Shown: in pieces, positions 49,463 to 58,440 of the stretch
Layout: the number at the start of each line of letters is the position of its first letter
Numbering within the stretch: position 1 is the first letter of the stretch
Origin: Halospina denitrificans
GTDB taxonomy: Bacteria; Pseudomonadota; Gammaproteobacteria; Pseudomonadales; Oleiphilaceae
Length of the DNA stretch: 64,000 bases
Direction of reading: 5' to 3'
Assembly (NCBI RefSeq): GCF_004364635.1
Contig: NZ_SOAX01000001.1
Location: forward strand, 700,864-764,863
Made by a program: the position numbers and the translations under genes
The notes under the pieces: model-generated
What the model was told of the DNA's origin: nothing
What the model saw: only the letters and a program-made list of their open reading frames with translations
Databases searched by the model: none

Positions 49463-50320
49463 TCATCGCTCCCCAAGCGCGGGAATGTGCCAGTTCTCAA
49501 CGCCCCAGGCCAGTTGCTCGCGCACCGGAGCATCCGTCAGCGAATCCGGGAGCCTGTGATTGAGTGCCCGCATCGCCTGGGTGATGTTGCTGCGGGCCTG
49601 ATTGGCGTCGAGTGCCGGCGCCCCGGTCTGCTTGCTCAGCTTCTGCCCATTGTGATTGTAGACCAGTGGCACATGCAGGTAACTGGGCGCAGGGGCCCCA
49701 AGCGCCTCATAAAGGAGCAGGTGGAAGGGCGTAAGCTCGAGAAGGTCCTGACCCCGGACGATGGCGTTGATGTCCTGGTCAATGTCGTCCACCACCACGG
49801 CGAGGTGATAGGCGTAGTAGCCTTCCTTGCGGCGGACAATGAAGTCGTCCGTTTCGCCCTGTATGAGGTAGTGCTGTGGCCCCAGGAGGCGGTCCTGCCA
49901 GGCGCCCTCGTGGGCCTGGGTGCGGAAACGCAGGGCGAAGGGGGGTGGCTGGTTCCAGTCCGGTGAGTCCCGGCAGTCCCGCGGGTGATGCCCGTTGTTG
50001 GCCTGCAGTTCCTTGCGTGAGCAGGCGCAGGGGTAGATGCGGCCCTGATGTTGCCACTCGGTGAGCACGGTTTCGTAAGCGTCGTGGCGCCGGGACTGGA
50101 AGCGAACGCCTTCGTCCCAGAAGAGGCCATGGGCTTCAAGGCTTGCAAGGATATCGTCAGTCGCGCCGGGTGACTCGCGCAGCGGGTCCAGGTCTTCTAT
50201 GCGGACCAGCCATCGCCCCTGGTGTGCCCGCGCGTCCAGATAACTGGCCAGGGCAGCCACCAGGGAGCCGAAGTGCAACGGGCCGGTGGGCGAAGGCGCA
50301 AAGCGTCCGCGATAGTTCAT
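49463..50320 (-). CDS. gluQ: glutamyl-Q tRNA(Asp) synthetase
   Basis: 285 residues, a GluRS catalytic domain without the anticodon-binding part. RFAPSPTGPLHFGSL is the class I HIGH region, RIEDLDPLRE the Glu site, a C-A-C...C zinc site is in YPCACSRKELQ/DCRDSP, and GQKLSKQTGA is the KMSKS equivalent. It attaches Glu to queuosine in tRNA-Asp. It lies 18 bases downstream of dksA, a conserved pair. Confidence 0.95.
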   Translation of the reverse strand: MNYRGRFAPSPTGPLHFGSLVAALASYLDARAHQGRWLVRIEDLDPLRESPGATDDILASLEAHGLFWDEGVRFQSRRHDAYETVLTEWQHQGRIYPCACSRKELQANNGHHPRDCRDSPDWNQPPPFALRFRTQAHEGAWQDRLLGPQHYLIQGETDDFIVRRKEGYYAYHLAVVVDDIDQDINAIVRGQDLLELTPFHLLLYEALGAPAPSYLHVPLVYNHNGQKLSKQTGAPALDANQARSNITQAMRALNHRLPDSLTDAPVREQLAWGVENWHIPALGER

Positions 50321-50338
50321 CTCCGGCCGGAGGCGCGA

Positions 50339-50779
50339 TCAGACGCCGGTCTGCTTTTCCCGGATTTCCGCAAGCGTCTTGCAGTCGATGCACAGGGTTG
50401 CGGTCGGCCGGGCTTCAAGGCGTCGAATGCCGATTTCGACACCGCACTGGTCGCAGAACCCGTAATCGTCCTTGTCGATGCGCTCGATGGTCTTGTCGAT
50501 CTTGCGGATCAGCTTGCGTTCGCGGTCCCGGGTGCGGAGCTCAAGGCTGAACTCTTCCTCCTGGGTCGCGCGGTCGCTCGGGTCCGCGTAGTTTTCCGCA
50601 TCCTCCTGCAGGTGGTGCATGGTGCGGTCGACTTCTTCCATGAGCTGCTGTTTCCAGCCGAGCAGGATCTGGCGGAAGTGCTCCAGCTGCTCATGGTTCA
50701 TGTACTCCTCGCCCTCACTCGGCTGGTAGGGCTTGAAGTCCACGAATTCGTTCTGCATTGCGGGTTCCTGATTTGCCAT
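50339..50779 (-). CDS. dksA: RNA polymerase-binding factor DksA
   Basis: 146 residues from ATG 50779. A long coiled coil has the acidic tip [11 protein letters not shown], and the C-terminal four-Cys zinc finger is CDQCG...LCIDC. It enters the RNA polymerase secondary channel and mediates the ppGpp response at rRNA and amino-acid promoters. Start chosen at MANQEPAMQ, with GGGGT before it. No gene lies in 50780-50945. Confidence 0.97.
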   Translation of the reverse strand: MANQEPAMQNEFVDFKPYQPSEGEEYMNHEQLEHFRQILLGWKQQLMEEVDRTMHHLQEDAENYADPSDRATQEEEFSLELRTRDRERKLIRKIDKTIERIDKDDYGFCDQCGVEIGIRRLEARPTATLCIDCKTLAEIREKQTGV

Positions 50780-50945
50780 AGTGGTTACCCCTTTCCTGTC
50801 GCAGCCGGTTACTGTTCCGGCGACTGACCTCGGCATCTTGGCCGGAGCCCGAAACCTTGCGTTACTGACCCCCCTTTATAGAGGATGCCGGTGGTTTCAG
50901 GCAAGATTGCGAAAAATAGCAGATTAAATCGAGGGGAGCTAGCCC

Positions 50946-51659
50946 ATGATGTATGAACCCCGTCTGATTCCGGGCACGCTGCAGCGGCGCTATAAGCGCT
51001 TCCTCGCCGACGTCACCCTGGAGTCCGGCGAAACGGTTGTGGCGCACTGCCCGAACACCGGCTCAATGCTCGGCTGTGACAGCCCCGGAAGCCGGGTCTG
51101 GTTGAGCCGCTCGGATAACCCCCGCCGCAAGCTGGCCTGGACCTGGGAGCTTGTGGAGACCGGTCGCGAAGGGCATCTTGCCTGCATCAATACCGGGCGT
51201 GCCAATACCCTGGCCGGGGAGTTGCTCCGGGAGCGCCCGCCTGCCGACCTGGCTCCCTATGATTCGATTCGCCCGGAGGTGCGCTACGGGTCGGAAAAAA
51301 GCCGGATTGACTGGTTGCTTGAGAGTTCCTCGCGGAATCTTCCGCCGGTTTGGGTCGAAGTGAAAAATGTGACGCTTGCCGAGTCGGGAATTGGTTATTT
51401 TCCGGATGCGGTTACGACGCGGGGGCAGAAACACCTGAGGGAGCTCGCCGAGCGTGTGCGGGAGGGGGAGCGCGCATTGCTGCTGTTCTGTGTGTGTCAT
51501 GCCGGTGCCTCGGAAGTCCGGCCTGCTGCCGCCATTGATGCGCATTATGCGGCGCTGTTGAAGGAGGTTGTGGCGGCCGGGGTTGAATGCCGGGCCTGGC
51601 ACTGCGAGATGACGCCGGAGCGGCTTGAGCTTACCCACGAAATCCCGGTTGTCATCTGA
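50946..51659 (+). CDS. sfsA: SfsA family DNA/RNA nuclease-like protein
   Basis: 237 residues, full length. Family marks: LIPGTLQRRYKRFLADV, HCPNTGSMLGC, RYGSEKSRIDWLL, WVEVKNVTLAE and FPDAVTTRGQKHL. The fold is an OB domain plus a PD-(D/E)XK-like domain; in E. coli SfsA affects sugar-fermentation gene expression. Divergent from dksA, as in Pseudomonas. Confidence 0.95.
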   Translation: MMYEPRLIPGTLQRRYKRFLADVTLESGETVVAHCPNTGSMLGCDSPGSRVWLSRSDNPRRKLAWTWELVETGREGHLACINTGRANTLAGELLRERPPADLAPYDSIRPEVRYGSEKSRIDWLLESSSRNLPPVWVEVKNVTLAESGIGYFPDAVTTRGQKHLRELAERVREGERALLLFCVCHAGASEVRPAAAIDAHYAALLKEVVAAGVECRAWHCEMTPERLELTHEIPVVI

Positions 51660-51667
51660 GGCGCCGG

Positions 51668-52468
51668 TTACGCGCGCCCCGCGCCAGTCCCCGGTTTGTG
51701 GTTGAGGGCGCCCACCAGTTGGTGGTTGAGCTCATCGATATGGCGGGAAAGCGTCCGCAGCAGACGCATGAAGGTTTCCGGTTGCGCCTGTACGAGGCTG
51801 ATGAACTCATCGCTCGGTACGCTCATCAGCGTGACGTTGGTCTCGGCAATAACGGTGGCGGTGTGGCTGCCCTTGGTGAGGGCGGACAGCACGCCAAAAA
51901 TCTCGCCCTCATCCACGCGCCCCACGCTGTGCCCGGCCACTTCCACGCGGGCGCTGCCGCGCATCAGCGTGAAGACTTCGTCGGATGCGGTCGCTTCCCG
52001 GATGATCACGGCGCCTGCCTTCAGCCGCCGGAAACCGGCGGTCGGGCGTATTCCGTGGCGGTTGCTGGCGGCAAAGGCAAGGGTCAGGGCCTGGTTCTGG
52101 GCGGTCAGTAATCGGGTGTGGAACCAGGCCCAGTCAGGAGACTCATGAGCACGTTTCATTTCGTTGGGAGTGATCAGGCGAAGGGCCCCGCTTTCCTCGC
52201 TGCGCATCGTGATGGGCCAGGCGGTATGATCCGGAATGGTAAAGAGATCGCCGGGCTGGAGGATGATGGCAATGCGCCCCTCGTAGACCAGGTCCACCAC
52301 GCCCTCCTGGACCTGCAGTGTGCAGCCGGCCGCAAGCCCCTCGACATTCTTGCCCGGCAACAGCGGCAGGCCGATGCCTTCGGGCAGTTTGGGGGCCGAT
52401 TCACACAGGCCGTGGTAATAATCCAGTAGCGTATCCAGCGCGTCCGGCTGATCCCCAGGTATGTACAT
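51668..52468 (-). CDS. protein with two cyclic nucleotide-binding-like domains
   Basis: 266 residues with two cNMP-binding beta-rolls, roughly 35-110 and 140-235. The second is the better preserved: AGAVIIREATASDEVFTLMRGSARVEVAG and VDEGEIFGVLSAL. There is no helix-turn-helix after the rolls, so it is not a CRP-type regulator; a signalling adaptor or decayed sensor is more likely. It overlaps no neighbour; it ends 9 bases from the sfsA stop (convergent). Confidence 0.8.
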   Translation of the reverse strand: MYIPGDQPDALDTLLDYYHGLCESAPKLPEGIGLPLLPGKNVEGLAAGCTLQVQEGVVDLVYEGRIAIILQPGDLFTIPDHTAWPITMRSEESGALRLITPNEMKRAHESPDWAWFHTRLLTAQNQALTLAFAASNRHGIRPTAGFRRLKAGAVIIREATASDEVFTLMRGSARVEVAGHSVGRVDEGEIFGVLSALTKGSHTATVIAETNVTLMSVPSDEFISLVQAQPETFMRLLRTLSRHIDELNHQLVGALNHKPGTGAGRA

Positions 52469-52594
52469 GTCGGGCTCCTGCTGAAGTTACTCCCTGTACC
52501 GGTAACGTATGGATGCCCCGGTTAGCGATGGTTCCGCACTCAGTATAGATGCTTCTCCCAGAGTACGACACAAATCCCTGCCCTTTGTAACGGT

Positions 52595-54148
52595 TCAGAC
52601 CCCGTGTTTTTCGATGGCCTGTATCAGAAGGTCCAGGCTTTGCGATTGATCGGTCCGGATGTGAACCGTGTGGGTGCTTTCGGATTCGGAGATGGGGTCA
52701 GCCGTTTCAAGCTGGTGATCCAGCACCGCCTCGGTGGCTTCCGATACTTCATCGCGCTGGCGGGCACGCTCGCGGATGCGCTCCCTGAGTACGGCTTCGG
52801 GCGCTTCGCAGGAGACCGTCAGGCCCGGCAGGCCCAGTGCCTCGGCGATATCATGGAGCGACTCGCGCTCGTCACGCCTGAGTGCCGCCGAGTCAACAAT
52901 CACCGGAAAACCGGCCATGAGCGCCTCCCGGGTGAGCTTTTCCAGTTGCTCGTAGGTCTGTTCCGTTGCCTCCCGGGTATAGATGCCGCTGTCCCTCCCG
53001 GACTCGCTGGATTGGGTGGGGCCGAGATTGAACAACCGCTTGCGCTCGACGTCCGAGCGGATCCGGATCATGCCGAAATGCTCCGCCAGTTGCCCGCTGA
53101 CGTGTGATTTGCCGCTGGCGGAGAAACCGGTGGTGACCGCCAGCCAGGGGCCGGGGAATTCGCAGTAGCGCTCGGCAAGGCCGGCGTAGCTGCGGTACTT
53201 TTCCAGCTGTTGTGTCTGCTGCTCCGGCGTGTCGGCCGGGGAGAGCAGGGCGACCTTGGCCCGGATCATGGCCCGGTAGGCCTTGTAGATCCCCAGAAGC
53301 GGCAGGGCCCCGAAGTCGCCGCTGTACTCGAGGTAGCGGTTCAGCACGCGATAGGCCCAGGGCCGGTGGCCCCGGCTTTCCAGGTCCATGAGCAGGAAGG
53401 CCAGGTCATTGGCGGTATCGATCCAGCGAAAGGTTTCATTGAATTCGATGCAGTCAAAAACGGTAATCCGGTCCTCGAACCAGGCGATATTGCCCAGATG
53501 AAGATCGCCATGGCACTCCCGGACATGGCCGTCCTCGAGCCGTTGCTGGATGCGTGGTTCAAGCTGCTCGAACGTCGATTCGGTCCAGGCCTGAAGCACA
53601 TCCGCCTGGCGGCGATCAGCGCTGCTGTCGGTGGTTTCGCGGATGGTGGTGAAGTTATCCAGCATCGCCTGGCGCAGGCGTGCCGGGTCGCCCATCGGAT
53701 TGTCCGGATCGAGCGCTGGTACCGATTGGTGAAAGGCGGCAACCCGGTCGGCAAGCGCGTCCAGGTGCGCCACTGTCAGTTCACCCCGGTCAGAGAGCTT
53801 GTCCAGGGCCTGTTCCGGATCGAACTGGCGCATGCGCAGGGCATACTCGATGGGTTCCCCTTCCCCGTTGAGTACCGGGGCGTCCTCCGTCCCAGTGATC
53901 GGGATCACCGCCTCGTAGATGGTTTCCGCAAGGCGCCGGTTCAGGCGCAGTTCCTCCTCGCAGTAGAATCGCCTGGATTCAAGGTGACGAAAATCCAGGA
54001 AGCCGAGGTCCAGGGGTTTCTTGAGCTTGTAGGCATGGGAACCGGTGAGAATGATCCAGGAAATGTGGGTTTCAAGCATCCTGATTTCCTCCACCCCGTG
54101 GGGATAGAGTGACGGATCCTGTAAGGCATTGATCAGCCTTGACTCCAT
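52595..54148 (-). CDS. APH-like phosphotransferase / P-loop kinase fusion
   Basis: 517 residues in two parts. Residues ~1-330 resemble aminoglycoside phosphotransferase/choline kinase folds (CHGDLHLGNIAWF with the catalytic Asp, then VFDCIEFNETFRWID). Residues ~340-517 form a P-loop kinase with TTGFSASGKSHVSGQL and IRSDVERKRLF. This COG2187+COG0645 fusion is widespread in proteobacteria; the substrate is unknown, and aminoglycoside resistance should not be assumed. Divergent from PBP1b over 108 bases. Confidence 0.88.
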   Translation of the reverse strand: MESRLINALQDPSLYPHGVEEIRMLETHISWIILTGSHAYKLKKPLDLGFLDFRHLESRRFYCEEELRLNRRLAETIYEAVIPITGTEDAPVLNGEGEPIEYALRMRQFDPEQALDKLSDRGELTVAHLDALADRVAAFHQSVPALDPDNPMGDPARLRQAMLDNFTTIRETTDSSADRRQADVLQAWTESTFEQLEPRIQQRLEDGHVRECHGDLHLGNIAWFEDRITVFDCIEFNETFRWIDTANDLAFLLMDLESRGHRPWAYRVLNRYLEYSGDFGALPLLGIYKAYRAMIRAKVALLSPADTPEQQTQQLEKYRSYAGLAERYCEFPGPWLAVTTGFSASGKSHVSGQLAEHFGMIRIRSDVERKRLFNLGPTQSSESGRDSGIYTREATEQTYEQLEKLTREALMAGFPVIVDSAALRRDERESLHDIAEALGLPGLTVSCEAPEAVLRERIRERARQRDEVSEATEAVLDHQLETADPISESESTHTVHIRTDQSQSLDLLIQAIEKHGV

Positions 54149-54256
54149 GGAGAACTCCCTGATTTCGGCTTTGAGTCAACATCATAACGGTGTCGTCATG
54201 TTTTGAACATTGTCGGGTCGATGACGCCACTGATAAACGCGCTATAATCAGCGCCC

Positions 54257-56593
54257 ATGACAAAGCGCAGATCGACAGGCAAACGCCAGACCCCATCAAA
54301 AAACCGCAAATCCGGCGGCAAATCAGTAACGTCCTTCTCCTTTTTCCGGCTCGCCTGGAAACTGGGCCTGGTCCTGTTGCTGCTGCTGGTCGGGTGGACC
54401 ATTTACCTGGATGTCCAGGTCACCTCCCGGTTCGAGGATCATCGGTGGGAGGTCCCCTCGCGCGTCTTTGCGCGTCCCCTGGATCTCTACAGTGGCGCAC
54501 CGGTTACGCTGGACGCCTTCCGGCGCGAGCTCGATAGCCTGGGGTATGAGCGGGACCCGCGGGCGACCGAGCCGGGGACCTTTACCCGCAATGGCCGCGA
54601 ATTCGTGGTTCATACCCGTGGTTTTCCCTTTCCGGACGGTAAGGCGCCCGCCCGCCGGCTGGAGCTGAGGTTTGAAGACGGTGTGATTACCCGGTTCCGG
54701 GCGACTGGTGGCGATGGTGTCGCGGTTGCCCGGCTCGAACCCCAGCAGATCGCCGGCATCTACCCGGGGCACGGTGAGGACCGGGTTCTGGTACAGCTGG
54801 AGGATGCGCCGCCACTGTTCCGGGAAACGCTGCTGACTGTCGAGGACCGTAACTTTGAATCCCACCATGGGGTTGCCCCGTCCTCCATTGCCCGAGCCTT
54901 CCTGGCCAATCTCAGGGCGGGCCGTGTTGTCCAGGGCGGCAGTACGCTCACCCAGCAGCTGGTCAAGAACTTCTGGCTTTCCAGCGAACAGACCTACTGG
55001 CGCAAGTTCAACGAGGCCATCATGGCCCTGTTGCTGGAGGCGCGTTATCCCAAGGATGACATTCTCGAGGCCTACATCAACGAGGCCTATCTCGGGCAGT
55101 CCGGCAGCCGCGCCATTCACGGCTTTGGCCTGGGGAGCGAATTCTTTTTCAACAAATCCTTCGAGGATCTTGAGCTGCACGAAACCGCATTGCTGGTCGC
55201 AATGGTGCGGGGGCCGGGCTACTACAACCCGAGACGTTACCCCGACCGTGCCCGGGAAAGACGCAACCTGGTGCTTCGGTTACTCCGGGAGCGCGGCATT
55301 ATTGGTGTTGACCGCGTGGAGAAACTACAGGCCCGGCCCCTGGATGTAGTCGCAACACCGAGCAACGAGATGAACCGTTACCCGGGCTTCATGGACCTGG
55401 TTCGTGAGCACCTTGGGCGGGATTATCGGGACGAGGATCTGGAGACGTCGGGGCTGCGGATTTTCACGACCATGGACCCGCATGTGCAGGCCGTGGCGGA
55501 GCAGCGGATGAAGGAAATGTTGGCCGCCCTGGAGCAGGGGGAGGAGCCGGGAGCCCTTGAGGGCGCCATGGTTATTACCCGGCGCGAGGGCGGCGAGGTG
55601 GAAGCCCTGGTGCCCGGGCGCGAAACCCGCTATGCGGGCTTTAACCGGGCCATGAGCGCGGATCGACCCATCGGCTCGCTGGCAAAGCCCGCGGTCTATC
55701 TCAGCGCCCTGGAAACGCCCGAGGACTACACCCTGGTGACGCCGATCAAGGACGAGCCCTTCAGGGTTGAGTTTGATAACGGCAAGGAATGGTCTCCCAG
55801 CAACTACAGTGGTGAGTCCCACGGCACGGTGCCGCTGCACGAGGCCTTTTCCCACTCCTATAACCAGGCCACCGTCAGGCTCGGGCTTGAACTGGGGCTG
55901 CCGCGGGTGGTTGAGACCATGCAGCGGCTGGGGCTGCAGGATGAGCCCGAGCTCTATCCGTCCCTGCTGCTCGGCAGCATCACCATGACGCCTCTGGATG
56001 TGACCCGGATGTACCAGACCATTGCCTCCGGCGGTTTCCAGGTGCCCCTGCGCAGCATCCGGGCGGTGACGACCCCGGAGGGTGAGGTGCTTTCCCGCTA
56101 TGATCTCGATCTGCAGCAGACCGTGGACGCAGGCCCCATGCACCTGCTGCATTACGGCATGCAGGAAGTGATGCGCGAGGGCACCGGGCGCTCCGTGTAT
56201 AACCTGATTCCCGACAACCTCCAGGTCGCCGGGAAGACGGGCACGACTAACGAGGGCCGTGACAGCTGGTTTGCCGGCTTTACCGGGGGGCACCTCGGGG
56301 TTGTCTGGGTTGGCGGTGATGACTACAGCGCCACCGAGCTGACGGGCGCCTCCGGGGCGCTGCAGGTCTGGGGGCGGACCATGGCCGATCTCCCGCAGCG
56401 CAGCTTCTCGCCGGTGGTGCCTGAGGGCGTCCGCTACGAGTGGGTGGACGATGCCACCGGTGCCCTGACGGCGGACAACTGCGAAGGCGCCCGGCGAATT
56501 CCCTTCATCCAGGGCAGCGAACCGCAGGAAGAAGTGCCCTGCAGTGATACCATGGGCGGCCAGATTCAGCGATGGTTCGAAGGATTGTTCTGA
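54257..56593 (+). CDS. mrcB: bifunctional penicillin-binding protein 1B
   Basis: 778 residues. Short basic cytoplasmic tail, one membrane anchor (LGLVLLLLLVGWTIYL), a UB2H-like region, the glycosyltransferase with VEDRNFESHHGV (catalytic Glu) and QGGSTLTQQLVKN, then the transpeptidase with PIGSLAKPAVY (SxxK Ser), SHSYNQ (SxN) and GKTGTTNEGRDSWF (KTG). It polymerises and cross-links peptidoglycan. The stop overlaps the next gene's start (TGATG). Length and order fit PBP1b rather than PBP1a. Confidence 0.95.
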   Translation: MTKRRSTGKRQTPSKNRKSGGKSVTSFSFFRLAWKLGLVLLLLLVGWTIYLDVQVTSRFEDHRWEVPSRVFARPLDLYSGAPVTLDAFRRELDSLGYERDPRATEPGTFTRNGREFVVHTRGFPFPDGKAPARRLELRFEDGVITRFRATGGDGVAVARLEPQQIAGIYPGHGEDRVLVQLEDAPPLFRETLLTVEDRNFESHHGVAPSSIARAFLANLRAGRVVQGGSTLTQQLVKNFWLSSEQTYWRKFNEAIMALLLEARYPKDDILEAYINEAYLGQSGSRAIHGFGLGSEFFFNKSFEDLELHETALLVAMVRGPGYYNPRRYPDRARERRNLVLRLLRERGIIGVDRVEKLQARPLDVVATPSNEMNRYPGFMDLVREHLGRDYRDEDLETSGLRIFTTMDPHVQAVAEQRMKEMLAALEQGEEPGALEGAMVITRREGGEVEALVPGRETRYAGFNRAMSADRPIGSLAKPAVYLSALETPEDYTLVTPIKDEPFRVEFDNGKEWSPSNYSGESHGTVPLHEAFSHSYNQATVRLGLELGLPRVVETMQRLGLQDEPELYPSLLLGSITMTPLDVTRMYQTIASGGFQVPLRSIRAVTTPEGEVLSRYDLDLQQTVDAGPMHLLHYGMQEVMREGTGRSVYNLIPDNLQVAGKTGTTNEGRDSWFAGFTGGHLGVVWVGGDDYSATELTGASGALQVWGRTMADLPQRSFSPVVPEGVRYEWVDDATGALTADNCEGARRIPFIQGSEPQEEVPCSDTMGGQIQRWFEGLF

Positions 56594-57138
56594 TGAGAGA
56601 AGAAAGTGGGCATCAAATCGTGCGATTGTGCCGCGTTCGCCAGGCTGTGGCCCTGATGGTTGTGCTGCTGCTTGGCGGTTGCAGTATGGTCCAGGACCGG
56701 CCGAGCGACGACCAGGAAGTCATCGCGCCGATTGAAACGAAAGAGCCTGAAGACGTCGAAACACAGGAACCCGACACACCGGAACGGGATGCCCGCCAGC
56801 GCCAGACCGGCTCGGAGCTGTCTCCGGCGGCCGCCAGCCTGCTGGCCAGTGCCCGCGGGATGCTGCTCGCGGGTAACACGGAACGCGCCCTGAACCTGGC
56901 GCAACGGGCCCAGCGGATTTCCCCGGATGCGGCCCAGGTGTATTACCGCCTGGCCGAGATCTACCAGAAACGCAGTGACCACGCACGTGCCGAGCAGTTT
57001 GCGCTGAAAGGCATCAGCAAGGCCGGCAATGACCCGAAGCTGCGCCGGACGGGCTGGTCCCTGTTGGCCGACGTCCGTGCCAGTCGCGGTGATGAGGAAG
57101 GGGCCCGCGAGGCCAGAAAGCGGGCGTCCCGGTCCTAG
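56593..57138 (+). CDS. TPR lipoprotein coupled to PBP1b
   Basis: 181 residues from ATG 56593, which shares one base with the mrcB stop. Lipobox LLLGGCS at about residue 33 after an extended n-region. The mature protein has an acidic Glu/Asp/Thr linker and then two to three tetratricopeptide-type helices (NTERALNLAQRAQRISPDAAQVYYRLAEIY). The coupling suggests that it is an outer-membrane partner of PBP1b, in the manner of LpoB or the TPR lipoprotein LpoP, found beside PBP1b in Pseudomonas. I favour an LpoP-like activator. Confidence 0.8.
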   Translation: MREESGHQIVRLCRVRQAVALMVVLLLGGCSMVQDRPSDDQEVIAPIETKEPEDVETQEPDTPERDARQRQTGSELSPAAASLLASARGMLLAGNTERALNLAQRAQRISPDAAQVYYRLAEIYQKRSDHARAEQFALKGISKAGNDPKLRRTGWSLLADVRASRGDEEGAREARKRASRS

Positions 57139-57145
57139 AACGAAA

Positions 57146-57169
57146 AAGCCCGGCCGAGGGGCCGGGCTT
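57146..57169 (-). terminator. terminator, mainly for the first DUF4382 gene
   Basis: AAGCCCGGCC and GGCCGGGCTT form a 10-base perfect stem with a GAGG loop; on the - strand a TTTT run follows. It may also stop + strand transcription from the PBP1b operon, but it lacks a T run that way. A near-identical hairpin follows the second DUF4382 gene at 58394. Confidence 0.8.
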
Positions 57170-57187
57170 GAGGCGGGGAGTATTGGT

Positions 57188-58171
57188 TTACTGGCTGCTG
57201 CCGTCGAAGTTGTGGGTAGTGGTCTCACCCGCGGTCACTTCAACCTCTTCCGTATTGATGAACTCAGTAATATCCCCTTCCTCTTCGTTGTCATCCGATT
57301 CACAGACATAGCTGACCTGGTAGCTGGCTTCCTCCAGGAAAGCAGCCTTGTAGGTGTAGTTGTTTTCCTCGTCATCCATGGAAACCGGCGCGGCAACGAG
57401 GGGTTCGGAGTCGCTGCCGAATTCACCGACCGTCGCGTCCGCCCCCTGGTGGACATAGACCATGCCGTCGAAGTCGTCTTCACAGAACGCGTCGTTGTTC
57501 TGCTTCAGGGTGGCCACATCAACGGTGCCCGAGATGGCGCCCACCTCCTCGTTCTCCACCAGGCGCAGTATCGGTTTCAGGATGAGATCCTTGCCACTGC
57601 TGCCACGGGTAACGATGGACTTCCTGGCGTCAAAATCGATGGTGAAGTTCGTCTCACCTTCCTCGGAAACCGTGAAACTGGTGGTCTGCATGCCTCTCTG
57701 GGCCCCTGATGGAACGAACACCGAATGTTCTTCCCCGGAATCGCTGGTCACGAAAACGTCGTCCGCGACAATGTCCAGCCGCATCCATGCGTAATCACCC
57801 GCGGGGACGTCCTCGTCGCTGAGCAGCGTTTCCGTCACGCCGCCCTGGAGATCCAGGAGATTGATTGTCTTGGGTTCGCCTTCGTCGTTTTCAACGTTGA
57901 AGCTGATCCGATCGCTGTCGTCACCGTCGCCGTTTTCACCATTGCCGTCCTCCGTATCACCGTCGCCGCTGTCCTCTTCGGCATCGTCTGCCGGTTGCAG
58001 GGTTACACCCGTGACCGTGATGTTGACGCTGGTAAATTCGTTCGTCGGCGCGTCCGTCATATCCAGCGACATGGACCCGTCGCCCGAGCCTGAGCTCGAT
58101 GAGTCATTGCAGCCCGCCAGGGTGATTGCGACAACAGCGACTGTCAGTGGTTTAAGCATCTGTCTATTCAT
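57188..58171 (-). CDS. DUF4382 lipoprotein, first copy
   Basis: 327 residues from ATG 58171 (AGGAAGGG upstream). Signal peptide with lipobox ITLAGCN, then the DUF4382 beta-sandwich: MSLDMTDAPTNEFTSVNITVTGV, LDLQGGVTETLL, GDYAWMRLDI, TNFTIDFDARKSI and ILKPILRL. An acidic Asp/Glu/Gly insert (residues ~70-100) and an acidic mature pI suggest salt adaptation. Surface or periplasmic role unknown. The paralogue at 58441 shares the same fold and order. Confidence 0.85.
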   Translation of the reverse strand: MNRQMLKPLTVAVVAITLAGCNDSSSSGSGDGSMSLDMTDAPTNEFTSVNITVTGVTLQPADDAEEDSGDGDTEDGNGENGDGDDSDRISFNVENDEGEPKTINLLDLQGGVTETLLSDEDVPAGDYAWMRLDIVADDVFVTSDSGEEHSVFVPSGAQRGMQTTSFTVSEEGETNFTIDFDARKSIVTRGSSGKDLILKPILRLVENEEVGAISGTVDVATLKQNNDAFCEDDFDGMVYVHQGADATVGEFGSDSEPLVAAPVSMDDEENNYTYKAAFLEEASYQVSYVCESDDNEEEGDITEFINTEEVEVTAGETTTHNFDGSSQ

Positions 58172-58393
58172 AGTGGCATTCCCTTCCTTAAGTTTGGTGG
58201 TAGGCATCGCTCGAACCGCGATCCCCGCCTGCAACCACGCTGCCTCAGGCAGAAGGTTCCGTGTGTTGGATTACCAAAACGTAAGTCCGTTGGCGCTGGG
58301 TGGGAGAGCTGTGGAGGCTGGGATGGAATTATCGGAACCGCTGTCCTCAACATTCACCTCGGGGGCGTTGAGGGGGAGCATTCTGGAAATAAA

Positions 58394-58418
58394 AAAGCCC
58401 GGCCGGGGGCCGGGCTTT
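58394..58418 (-). terminator. terminator of the second DUF4382 gene
   Basis: AGCCCGGCC and GGCCGGGCT form a 9-base stem with a GGG loop, followed on the - strand by TTTTTT. It lies 22 bases after the stop of the DUF4382 gene at 58441 and closely resembles the terminator at 57146. Confidence 0.85.
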
Positions 58419-58440
58419 CCGTCAGGCAGGGAAGGTTGGT

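Noticed and set aside
53210-54112. 300-residue + strand ORF opposite the APH/kinase fusion
   Set aside because: Shadow of a gene with clear phosphotransferase and P-loop motifs.
52595-54148. Aminoglycoside resistance gene
   Set aside because: The APH-like domain belongs to a widespread fusion with a P-loop kinase of unknown substrate; resistance cannot be inferred.
55325-56293. 322-residue - strand ORF inside mrcB
   Set aside because: Antisense to the transpeptidase motifs of PBP1b and lacking any recognisable family.
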